Assembly (NCBI GenBank): GCA_019243595.1 | Contig: JAFAUA010000205.1 | Location: 1-6,589 of the forward strand | Origin: Acidimicrobiia bacterium | GTDB taxonomy: Bacteria > Actinomycetota > Acidimicrobiia > Acidimicrobiales > AC-14 | Reading direction: 5' to 3' | DNA length: 6,589 bases | Part shown: piece after piece, positions 1-5,604 of the stretch | Position numbering within the stretch: the first letter of the stretch is position 1 | How the letters are laid out: every line of letters starts with the position of its first letter | Notes under the pieces: model-generated | The model's input: the letters and a program-made list of their open reading frames with translations, nothing else | What the model was told of the DNA's origin: nothing | Databases searched by the model: none | Position numbers and translations under genes: made by a program

Positions 1-227
1 CTGTCGATTCGCTCCGTCTGGGGAAAACTCCTCCCCCAAAACCGCGTACAGACACCTCTGCAGGAGGTGCGAATCCCACCCCTGAGGGCCACGTGCCCGC
101 AGGGTGAGGAGTGTGTCCTCGAACGTCGCAGTCAGGGCTGCGCCGACATGCCCACAGAATCGCGGGCGTGGGACCGTTCTCGGTGGCCGATATCCGGCCA
201 GCGCTTGTTCCCGCGAGCGTGCCGGAT
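1..227 (+). ncRNA. Candidate structured ncRNA, HEARO/omega-RNA-like, possibly cut at its left end
   Basis: Seen: a chain of hairpins with hardly any gap. TGGGG/CCCCA pairs 19-23 with 34-38, enclosed by GTCT/AGAC (16-19 with 50-53, an alternative at base 19). CACCTC/GAGGTG pairs 53-58 with 64-69. A long stem at 77-105 joins CCTG/CAGG and GGGC/GCCC around the loop CACGT. GAGGA/TCCTC pairs 106-110 with 116-120. CGCAG/CTGCG pairs 127-131 with 138-142. CCCAC/GTGGG pairs 151-155 with 168-172. Two alternative stems lie at 184-200 and 192-227. The first loop is followed by AAAACCGCGTACAGAC. Known: HEARO (omega-RNA) is a large multi-stem RNA found beside IscB/IsrB HNH or RuvC nuclease genes, with its guide at the 5' end. 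Inference: the hairpin order and the ACCGCGTA-containing linker match my memory of that class, but this is recall, not a covariance search. If right, bases before about 16 would be guide. Alternatives are a group II intron fragment or an unknown RNA. No adjacent IscB ORF is seen. Strand is inferred from the motif reading on plus. Confidence 0.42.
192..227. repeat. 12-bp inverted repeat with 2-nt bulge
   Basis: ATCCGGC (192-198) pairs with GCCGGAT (221-227), and GCGCT (201-205) pairs with AGCGT (216-220) with one G-T pair. The loop has ten bases and CA is bulged on the left arm. A competing perfect 6-bp hairpin, TGGCCG/CGGCCA (184-189 with 195-200), shares the left arm, so two alternative folds are possible. 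There is no T-tract, so it is not a classical intrinsic terminator. It may be the 3' part of the structured RNA to its left. Confidence 0.5.
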
Positions 228-249
228 CGCCCGCTCGGGTCGCCGGTCG

Positions 250-453
250 GTGACGACTGGTGAGTACGGAAGACGCGTCCGCGGCGTCGGCGTTCTGGTG
301 GATGACGAAGCGCGGACGGCGGTTCTGGCCCAGCTGACGGCGGCTATCCACGGGAGCGAGCGATGCGCACGTTTCGACCGTCTCCAACGACTCAACGTGG
401 TCATGAAGCAGATCGTGCGATCGGGTTTGGTGCGGGTGCCGTTCACGACGTGA
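250..453 (+). CDS. Small hypothetical protein (weak ORF)
   Basis: A GTG at 250 opens 67 codons ending in TGA at 451-453. The reading frame stays open back to about 67, but the earlier part overlaps the hairpin-rich RNA and has a poorer third-position pattern, so 250 is chosen as the start; a longer reading from a GTG at 67 cannot be excluded. From 270 on most codons end in G or C, as in real genes here. The product is hydrophilic with a regular helical middle (VLAQLTAAI, FDRLQRLNVVMKQI) and ends in VRVPFTT. I do not recognise the family. No ribosome binding site is visible before 250. It follows the candidate omega-like RNA where an IscB-type gene would be expected, but it shows no recognisable PLMP, RuvC or HNH motif. 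It could be a decayed remnant, a real small gene, or a chance ORF in GC-rich DNA. Confidence 0.25.
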   Translation: MTTGEYGRRVRGVGVLVDDEARTAVLAQLTAAIHGSERCARFDRLQRLNVVMKQIVRSGLVRVPFTT

Positions 454-458
454 CGTCC

Positions 459-494
459 GGCCCTCAGGGGGCCAAGCCGCGGGATCCCGGCGGC
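459..494. repeat. Two adjacent inverted repeats before the tat genes
   Basis: GGCCC (459-463) pairs with GGGCC (469-473) around a five-base loop. Directly after it, 476-494 forms an imperfect palindrome centred on GGGATCCC (481-488), with GCCGC and GGCGGC arms. No T-run follows. They could terminate transcription from the left, or the palindrome, about 35 bases upstream of the -10 box, could be an operator. The role is inferred from position only. Confidence 0.35.
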
Positions 495-504
495 ATCGGC
501 CGGA

Positions 505-541
505 CCGTTTTCTGCCGAGGCGGCGCCCTACAATTGTCCTT
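505..541 (+). promoter_or_regulatory. Candidate promoter for the tat genes, near-leaderless
   Basis: TACAAT (529-534) matches a sigma-70-type -10 box in five of six positions. The -35 region, about 505-511 (CCGTTTT), is weak. Transcription would start about seven bases after the -10 box, near 541, and the ATG is at 545. The mRNA would therefore have four or so untranslated bases and no Shine-Dalgarno site, consistent with none being visible. Leaderless messages are common in actinobacteria. Confidence 0.45.
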
Positions 542-544
542 GGC

Positions 545-949
545 ATGCCTGCCGGATTGACCTCGCCCGTGCACCTGTTCGTGATCATCGCCGTCGCGCT
601 CATCGTGCTGGGTCCCGAGAAGCTCCCCCACGCCCTCCGCCAGGTCGGCCGGACGATGGGCGAGGTCCGCCGGTGGACCGACAGCATCTCCGGCGAGCTG
701 CGTGGTGCTCTCTCGCTCGATGACGGCGCCGCCGACGCTCCGCCGACACCGCCGACTGTCGCCGCCGCTGCCACTCTGACGCCACCTGTTCTTGCCGCGG
801 TGGCGACCAACGGCAACGGGGCCACCGGTTCGTTGGCGTCATCCGCCCCCATGCCCGTCGTTGCACCTGCTGGAGCGACCGACGGTCCCGGCGTCCTCTC
901 TACCCACCCAGCGCTGCAAGAGGGAGGCGAGTGGCATGATCCTCGCTGA
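545..949 (+). CDS. tatB: Sec-independent translocase component, TatB-like (TatA/B family)
   Basis: The 134-residue protein belongs to the TatA/B family, membrane partners of TatC in export of folded proteins carrying twin-arginine signals. Residues 10-22 form one short membrane helix. The hinge GPEKLP (23-28) follows, then an amphipathic helix around 29-45 (ALRQVGRTMGEVRRW) and a charged stretch ending in GELRGAL. Residues 62-120 are a low-complexity Ala/Pro/Thr tail likely to be disordered. The GPEKLP hinge and greater length favour TatB over TatA, but separating the two by sequence is unreliable. ATG at 545 is chosen because the helix begins ten residues later and a -10 box lies 11 bases upstream; no ribosome binding site is seen. 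The 3' end overlaps the next tat gene by 14 bases, which implies translational coupling. No tatC is present in the window. Confidence 0.85.
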   Translation: MPAGLTSPVHLFVIIAVALIVLGPEKLPHALRQVGRTMGEVRRWTDSISGELRGALSLDDGAADAPPTPPTVAAAATLTPPVLAAVATNGNGATGSLASSAPMPVVAPAGATDGPGVLSTHPALQEGGEWHDPR

Positions 950-1214
950 GATTCTCGGACCCGACATGCTGATCATCCTCGCCATCGTGGCCCTGCTGTT
1001 CGGGAGCAAGCAGCTCCCGAAGCTGGCCCGTTCGCTCGGCTCGGCCAAGTCCGAGTTTGAGAAGGGCATCAGCGAAGGCGGCCAGGCCGCAGCCCCCTCC
1101 GTGACCTCTGCCCCCGTGGCAGAAGAGCAGGTGACGATGTCTCGCGCCGAGCTCGACAGGCTCATCGCCGAACGCACGGAACGAGGCCGCGGGGAGGGTC
1201 CCGCCTCCACCTGA
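936..1214 (+). CDS. tatA: Sec-independent translocase component, TatA-like
   Basis: The 92-residue protein has the TatA layout: a short N-terminal membrane helix (about 9-22, DMLIILAIVALLFG), the Phe-Gly hinge at 22-23, SKQLPKLARSLG, and an amphipathic helix to about 47 containing SEFEKGISE. In the Tat system many TatA copies assemble at TatBC to pass folded substrates across the membrane. The C-terminal part has a Pro/Ala linker (50-66) and a short charged helix, SRAELDRLIAERTER (69-83), which is unusual as an ordered end to the normally loose TatA tail. The start is ATG 936 rather than an earlier in-frame codon, because GGGAGG at 922-927 sits eight bases upstream and the family motif begins at once. 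It overlaps the end of the TatB-like gene by 14 bases, so both are translated from one message. Confidence 0.88.
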   Translation: MILAEILGPDMLIILAIVALLFGSKQLPKLARSLGSAKSEFEKGISEGGQAAAPSVTSAPVAEEQVTMSRAELDRLIAERTERGRGEGPAST

Positions 1215-1345
1215 GCCCTCGCAGCCGGCGATCGCGACCCAGACCGAGCGCACTCAAAGCCCGGTAGGCGCGCCGCCAAAACGCGAGACACGGGCGATAC
1301 GTTGAGCCGTCCGAGGCGTGCGGACTGGTTCCCCCCCAGCTTTCG
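1215..1345. other. Intergenic gap between tatA and the LCP gene
   Basis: These 131 bases hold no gene I can support. A TTGAGC at 1301-1306 resembles a -35 box, but no convincing -10 box lies at the right distance before 1346. No terminator hairpin with a T-run is visible after tatA. It is unclear whether the LCP gene has its own promoter or is read through from the tat genes. Confidence 0.4.
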
Positions 1346-2944
1346 ATGCCGCAGATCCGACGACCCTCGCGCCCGCCACCCCGTCCTGACGCGCCGCGGA
1401 CCGCCGCCGCTAGAGCGGTCGCCAGTGGCCAGGGCGCTCCCGTGGCCTGGAGCGAGACGATCCCGACACGGCGCCAAGCCGGGTCGTCGCCGCGTCGACG
1501 CCGCTGGCTTCGCCGACTCCTTATCGCCGCCGCCATCCTGACCGCTGTCGCCGTGCTCGCGGGTGCTGCCACCGTGGCGTACGTCAGGTACCGCTACGGC
1601 CAGATCGCCAAGGTCAATGTGCCCGGCCTGTCCCAGCACGGTCATGGCTCCGCCGACGCACCGATGACCATTCTGTTGGTCGGCAACAACACCCGCACTG
1701 GGCTGAGCCCCAGCGAGGTCCCCCAGTTCGGCAGCCCTGAAGAGGTGGCCGGCGCCCGTAGCGACGTGACCATGCTCTTGCACCTCGACCCCCACCGGGG
1801 CGCCACGCTCCTCTCGATCCCGCGGGATCTATTCGTCCCTCTCCCTCCGCACTCGGTGGCCGGCCCCGTCGGCAAGATCGACGCCGCCCTGAACGACGGG
1901 CCCGAGCACCTGGTGGAGGCGGTGAGCGGCAACCTGGGGATCCCGATCGACCACTACGTGTCGATCAACTTCGACGGGTTCCAAAAGGTCGTCGACGCCC
2001 TGGGCGGCATCGACATGGCCTTTCCCACCCCCGTGCGCGACTCGTTCTCGGGACTGCACATCACCAAGACCGGCTGCCAGCACCTGGGTGGGTTCCAGGC
2101 CCTGGCGGTGGTCCGGGCCCGTCACCTGCAATACATCGACGCCCGGGGCCGCTGGGCCGACGACCCCGAATCCGACCTGAGCCGCATCCGCCGCGACCAC
2201 GCCTTCCTCACCGTGCTGGCCAAGACGACCAAGGCCAAGGGCCTGACCAACCCCCTCACGGCCAACGCGGTTTTGGGCAACCTCGTGCACCAGGTCACGG
2301 TCGACTCGTCGATGAACGTGGGGACGATGGTGAGCCTGATCCGCCGCTACCACGGCCTGAATCCCGACGCAGCGCCGCAACTGACCCTGCCCGTGACCCT
2401 CGTGTCCCAGGCCAACTACCACTTCGGCAGCGGCAGCTACGGCTCGGTCGTGTTTCCCACCGAACCGGCCGACGCCCAGGTGATCGCCCAGTTCCTCGGC
2501 ACGCCGCCGCCACAGTCCGCGCCCACCCAAGTTGGCGTCGACGACCGCTCCGGCCGCGGCCTCGGCGCACAGGTCGCCCGCGGGTTGAGTGCCGCGGGCT
2601 TCCAGGTCTCGATGGTCAGTCGCCAGCCCGTCGAGGCGAGTCCGTCCGAGACCGTCGTGCGCTATCACCCCGGCGAGGTGGCACGCTCCCAGGCGGTGCT
2701 GGCCTCACTGGCGGGCGCGGCGCTGATCTATCCCGACGCTCAGGTGCCCCCAAGCACGGCGGTGGTCGACGTCGGCTCGGTCGTGCGGGCCACGGCGCCA
2801 ACGCCCGCCACGTCGGGGTCAGCGAGCTTCGCGACTGCCCCCCATGCGACTGTAACCCCGACGACGTCGGTGCCAACGCCCGGCGGCCAGCCGGTAACGC
2901 CATCAGTCACACCGCTGCAATCCTTCGATCCGCGGGGTTGCTGA
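1346..2944 (+). CDS. LytR-CpsA-Psr (LCP) family protein with C-terminal LytR_C domain
   Basis: LCP proteins transfer lipid-linked glycopolymers (arabinogalactan, teichoic acid or capsule in other bacteria) onto peptidoglycan at the outer membrane face. This 532-residue protein has an Arg/Pro-rich cytoplasmic N-terminus (1-56), one membrane helix (about 57-79), and an LCP domain (about 105-295). Family landmarks are GARSDVTMLL (136-145), the SIPRDL motif (157-162), KIDAAL (177-182), HYVSINFDGF (203-212), VDALGGID (216-223), VVRARH (255-260) and SDLSRIRRD (276-284). R138, D140, R160, D161, R257, R259 and R280 are candidate lipid-phosphate or metal-binding residues by family analogy. A LytR_C domain spans about 394-462. 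The tail (464-532) is Pro/Thr/Ser-rich and ends in Gly-Cys. ATG 1346 lacks a clear ribosome binding site; GTG at 1442 is an in-frame alternative that keeps the helix. The next gene starts seven bases after the stop. Confidence 0.92.
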   Translation: MPQIRRPSRPPPRPDAPRTAAARAVASGQGAPVAWSETIPTRRQAGSSPRRRRWLRRLLIAAAILTAVAVLAGAATVAYVRYRYGQIAKVNVPGLSQHGHGSADAPMTILLVGNNTRTGLSPSEVPQFGSPEEVAGARSDVTMLLHLDPHRGATLLSIPRDLFVPLPPHSVAGPVGKIDAALNDGPEHLVEAVSGNLGIPIDHYVSINFDGFQKVVDALGGIDMAFPTPVRDSFSGLHITKTGCQHLGGFQALAVVRARHLQYIDARGRWADDPESDLSRIRRDHAFLTVLAKTTKAKGLTNPLTANAVLGNLVHQVTVDSSMNVGTMVSLIRRYHGLNPDAAPQLTLPVTLVSQANYHFGSGSYGSVVFPTEPADAQVIAQFLGTPPPQSAPTQVGVDDRSGRGLGAQVARGLSAAGFQVSMVSRQPVEASPSETVVRYHPGEVARSQAVLASLAGAALIYPDAQVPPSTAVVDVGSVVRATAPTPATSGSASFATAPHATVTPTTSVPTPGGQPVTPSVTPLQSFDPRGC

Positions 2945-2952
2945 ACTCCCCG
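2933..2952 (+). promoter_or_regulatory. Hairpin spanning the LCP stop and the next start codon
   Basis: CGGGGTT (2933-2939) can pair with AA (2944-2945) and CCCCG (2948-2952) around the loop GCTG, with CT (2946-2947) bulged. The stem includes the stop of the LCP gene and the first base of the downstream GTG start. No separate Shine-Dalgarno site lies at normal spacing; GGGG at 2934-2937 is itself in the stem. Ribosomes finishing the LCP gene would open it, so translation of the second gene probably depends on the first. Confidence 0.35.
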
Positions 2953-5147
2953 TGGTCAACGCCATCTCCCAACGACGTCGCTTCGCAGCGGTTGCTGCCG
3001 CGACCGCAGTCGTGCTCGGCGTGTCACTTTGGTCGGGGGCACGTTCGCAGCCGGCCGATCGGCCGGCGCCAGCGGCTTCCAAGGTCGTAGTCTTCGGCTT
3101 CTCGGGGCTGAGCTGGGACGACGTGCAGCGCGCACCCGTCCCGAACCTGCGTGCGCTCATGGCCCGGGGCGCCGTGGGTGCGATGACCGTCCGGACCGTC
3201 TCGGCGACGCCGACGCTGGCGGAGGGCTACGCCACCCTCGGCGCGGGCGCGCGCGTGCAGGTCGCGGCCACCCTCTCATCCACCACGACGAGCGGCCGCG
3301 ACGGCCAGCCGCTGGTCGTCGACACTGCTCGAGGCTTGATCGCTGCCAACCGCGGTCGTCATCTCGCGACGGCGCCGGGCGCACTCGGCGACGCGCTGCA
3401 CGCCGACGGCAGGCGGACCGCGATCGTCGAGACCACGAGCGCAGGGAGCGGTGGGGCACCGGTCGCTCTGGCCGCCATGGACAGGGCGGGATCGGTGGAC
3501 GCGGCCTGGGTCATCGGGGCCGGCTCAGACGCCGGGGATCGGGCGACCGCGACCCACAGCGGGTCCATGGTGGTGGCCGCGGTGGGCGACGCGCTCAGCG
3601 AAGCCGACGTGGTGTTCGTCGACACCGGCGAGATACCCGAAGCCGGAGGACAAGGTACGGGACAGCCGCGTGAACAGGCGGTCGGTGCAGGCGACGCGCT
3701 GTTGGGCGCGGTTGCCGCGCGGCTGCCTCCGAGCGCCCGCCTGATCGTGCTTTCGGTCGTTCCTCCGGCGGCCCCCTGGCACCTGGCGCCGGTCGTGGTG
3801 GTCGGCCCCGGCGTCCCCCACGGCTATGTCGTCTCGCCGTCGACACGGCGGCTGGGCCTGGTGTCCCTGACCGACATGGCACCGGAGATCGTGATGTCTG
3901 TCGGCGCGAAGCCGCCGGCCGCCATGATCGGGCGGCCCTTCCGTTACCGCGCTGGCCGTCCCGACCTGGGCCGTCTGGCCGGCCTCGACCGCGACGGCCG
4001 GGCCAGGGCGACGACCTACTTCCCGATCGCCCTGGGCTTCGTCGTGCTCCACGGCCTCGTCTACCTGGCCGCCGCGTGGGTCCTGACGGGGCGCCGGCGA
4101 GCCGTGCGCCTCAGCGCCCTCATCCGTTTGGGCCTCCTGGCCATCGCCGCCTTCCCTCTGGCCACTTTTCTGCTGCGTATCGTCCCACCCGCGACCTTGC
4201 ACGGCTGGGCTGCCGTCGCCCTCGCCGCGCTGGACGCCGGGCTGGTGCTGGCCGTTTCGCGCGCCCGTTTTCACGTCCTGGCGCCCCTGTTCGTCCTGTC
4301 GGCGTCGACGGTCGCCGTCCTCGTGGTCGACGTTGCGAGCGGCGCCCGCCTCCAGGTGAACAGCATCCTGGGCTACGCCCCGCTCACCGCCGACCGCTTC
4401 TACGGGATCGGAGGCACTGCCTTGGGGGTGCTCGTGGCGAGCACACTGGTCGCCACCGCCATCTATCTGGACTGGTCGCGCCGGCGCCGTGACGCACTGG
4501 CCTGGGTCGGCGCGACCTTCGTCGTCGTGGTGGTCGCGGCAGGTGCCTCGGTGCTGGGTGCCAAGGTCGGCAGCATCCTCACGATGGTGCCCGTGTTCGT
4601 CGTGACCTTCGCCGCCCTTGCGGGCTTCCGTCCGAGCTGGAAGACGATCGCCGTCGCCCTCGGGGTCACCGTTGCTGTCGTGGCCGCGGCCGGAGCGACC
4701 GAGCTGCTCCGTCCCGCGACGGCGCGCAGCCACCTCGGCGAGCTCCTGGGAACCAGCAACAACAGTGGCGGGGGGACGCTGGCCACCGTCATTGCCCGAA
4801 AGGCATCCACCGACGTGCGCGTGTTCCTCGAGACGGTGTGGTCATGGCTGGCGTTAATCGTGACGCTGTTCTTGGCCTACCTGTTGGTGCGCGATCACCG
4901 CTTCGTGCGCATCTTGCCGCGAGGATCGGCGCTGCGCGTCGGCGCACTCGCGCTCGTCGGTGCTGGCGTGCTGGGCCTGCTGGTCAACGACACAGGGATC
5001 ATCATCACCTCGCTCGTGCTCGTCTACCTCGGGCCCTATCTCGCTTTGTTGGCGCTTGACGCCACGAGTCGACATGTCGGCGCCGTCCCGGCGCCGACGG
5101 ACATGCACCCGCCCGTCAAAGCCGAGCCGGCGTCGTCTGTGCCGTGA
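2952..5147 (+). CDS. Polytopic membrane protein with degenerate alkaline-phosphatase-like extracytoplasmic domain
   Basis: The 731-residue protein has an N-terminal membrane anchor (about 11-29), an outer domain (about 43-330), and some eleven membrane helices (about 353-703). The outer domain has the alkaline phosphatase superfamily outline: a first strand and turn VVVFGFSGLSWDD (45-57), PNLRALMARGAVGAM (64-78), TPTLAEGYATLGAG (86-99) with T88 at the usual nucleophile place, and WHLAPVVVVGPG (276-287). Usual metal ligands seem absent: S51 stands where Asp is expected, and VVPP (269-272) stands where an Asp-His pair is expected; only H277 remains. The membrane half carries QVNSILGYAP (468-477), DRFYGIGGTALG (481-492) and VNDTGIIITS (678-687), which I recall as conserved in an uncharacterised actinobacterial family. 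The start is GTG 2952, seven bases after the LCP stop. This suggests a joint envelope-polymer role, but substrate and activity are unknown. Confidence 0.78.
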   Translation: MVNAISQRRRFAAVAAATAVVLGVSLWSGARSQPADRPAPAASKVVVFGFSGLSWDDVQRAPVPNLRALMARGAVGAMTVRTVSATPTLAEGYATLGAGARVQVAATLSSTTTSGRDGQPLVVDTARGLIAANRGRHLATAPGALGDALHADGRRTAIVETTSAGSGGAPVALAAMDRAGSVDAAWVIGAGSDAGDRATATHSGSMVVAAVGDALSEADVVFVDTGEIPEAGGQGTGQPREQAVGAGDALLGAVAARLPPSARLIVLSVVPPAAPWHLAPVVVVGPGVPHGYVVSPSTRRLGLVSLTDMAPEIVMSVGAKPPAAMIGRPFRYRAGRPDLGRLAGLDRDGRARATTYFPIALGFVVLHGLVYLAAAWVLTGRRRAVRLSALIRLGLLAIAAFPLATFLLRIVPPATLHGWAAVALAALDAGLVLAVSRARFHVLAPLFVLSASTVAVLVVDVASGARLQVNSILGYAPLTADRFYGIGGTALGVLVASTLVATAIYLDWSRRRRDALAWVGATFVVVVVAAGASVLGAKVGSILTMVPVFVVTFAALAGFRPSWKTIAVALGVTVAVVAAAGATELLRPATARSHLGELLGTSNNSGGGTLATVIARKASTDVRVFLETVWSWLALIVTLFLAYLLVRDHRFVRILPRGSALRVGALALVGAGVLGLLVNDTGIIITSLVLVYLGPYLALLALDATSRHVGAVPAPTDMHPPVKAEPASSVP
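5076..5098. terminator. Perfect 10-bp hairpin near the 3' end of the membrane protein gene
   Basis: GTCGGCGCCG (5076-5085) pairs fully with CGGCGCCGAC (5089-5098) around a three-base loop, TCC. It lies in the codons for the cytoplasmic tail, about 50 bases before the stop, and just before the convergent gene pair meets. There is no T-run on either side. It may slow or help end transcription from both directions, but that is inferred from position and stability only. A weaker 5-bp stem, GCTGG/CCAGC (5149-5153 with 5166-5170), straddles the meeting point itself. Confidence 0.35.
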
Positions 5148-5154
5148 CGCTGGT

Positions 5155-5373
5155 CTACATCCGTGCCAGCAGGCGCGAGACAAGGAGCTGCGCCATGCGC
5201 TCGTCGTCGGCCTGGCCGTAGGGGCGCGACGGCGACCCGGGACCTTCGACGGTGAGCTTGAGCACGTCCTGGCCCTTCGCGACGACTACTCCGTCGTTCT
5301 GTCCGGTGCCCTCATAGAAGGCGGACCGGGAGACCTCCATGAGCTCGCACGCCTTGGCGACGTTGTCGGTCAC
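5155..5373 (-). CDS. Small hypothetical protein with IS3 OrfB-like N-terminus
   Basis: A GTG at 5373-5371 opens 72 codons ending in TAG at 5157-5155. Residues 5-21 (VAKACELMEVSRSAFYE) resemble the first helix-turn-helix of IS3-type transposase OrfB proteins, in which a similar CxxLxVSRSxxY motif occurs. From residue 22 the likeness stops: there is no following Trp or Arg-rich segment, and the rest (DGVVVAKGQDVLKLTVEGPG, then ADDERMAQLLVSRLLARM) is unrelated to a transposase. The codon pattern looks coding throughout. An ATG at 5340 (residue 12) is another possible start, with AAGG 11 bases before it, but it would cut the IS3-like segment. The ORF is in the same frame as the zinc-binding ORF upstream, with one TGA and six codons between them. 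It ends seven bases from the convergent membrane protein gene. It may be a fusion left by a transposase remnant, or an unrelated small DNA-binding protein. Function is unknown. Confidence 0.5.
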   Translation of the reverse strand: MTDNVAKACELMEVSRSAFYEGTGQNDGVVVAKGQDVLKLTVEGPGSPSRPYGQADDERMAQLLVSRLLARM

Positions 5374-5391
5374 AGCGGTGTGAGGCCTGCG

Positions 5392-5604
5392 TCAGCGAAT
5401 TGACGGAAAGGCACCCTCAAGGGTCGCCAACACTCGGCTTCGACGCCCGACCTCCATCACCTCGGCCATGTGGCCGGCACACACGCCTGCCTGGAACGAC
5501 CGGATTGGTGGACCGACGAACACCTCGCCTTTGACCACGAAGGCCGTCGCCGCCCTGTGACAGCCGGGGACTTGGCACACCGGAACCTGTCCAGCAGCCG
5601 CCAT
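5392..5604 (-). CDS. Small putative zinc-binding protein (Cys/His motif)
   Basis: The 70-residue product has two Cys/His clusters: CQVPGCH (10-16), with C10, C15 and H16, and CAGH (42-45), with C42 and H45, 26 residues apart. A CxxxxC...CxxH layout of this type is common in short actinobacterial and phage zinc-binding proteins and probably folds around one zinc ion. The stretch between the clusters is beta-like (TAFVVKGEVFVG). There is no membrane segment or signal peptide. ATG at 5604-5602 is preferred over a TTG 18 bases further out because AAGGGA and CGGAG lie just upstream on the minus strand. The stop TGA is at 5394-5392, and the next ORF on this strand begins 18 bases later in the same frame. 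The two are probably one transcription unit. I cannot assign a function; a regulatory or nucleic-acid-binding role is only a guess. Confidence 0.55.
   Translation of the reverse strand: MAAAGQVPVCQVPGCHRAATAFVVKGEVFVGPPIRSFQAGVCAGHMAEVMEVGRRSRVLATLEGAFPSIR

Noticed and set aside
53..90. Possible tRNA 3' half, since GGTGCGAATCC looks like a T-arm
   Set aside because: The five-base T-stem does not pair, there is no matching acceptor stem, anticodon arm or CCA end, and a better 6-bp hairpin uses the same bases.
60..110. Possible cobalamin riboswitch because of GGTGCGAATCC and GCCCGCA
   Set aside because: The core order and the B12-box context are not met, and no cobalamin-related gene follows.
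839..1795. 318-codon minus-strand open frame opposite the tat and LCP genes
   Set aside because: It is a shadow frame; the plus strand carries recognised domains throughout.
2795..2885. Repeated GCCAACGCCCG words in the LCP tail
   Set aside because: Only two short copies, explained by a low-complexity Pro/Thr coding tail; not a repeat element or CRISPR.
3525..4733. 402-codon minus-strand open frame opposite the membrane protein gene
   Set aside because: It is the antisense shadow of a well-supported gene in GC-rich DNA; its composition is Gly/Arg/His/Asp-heavy with no motif.
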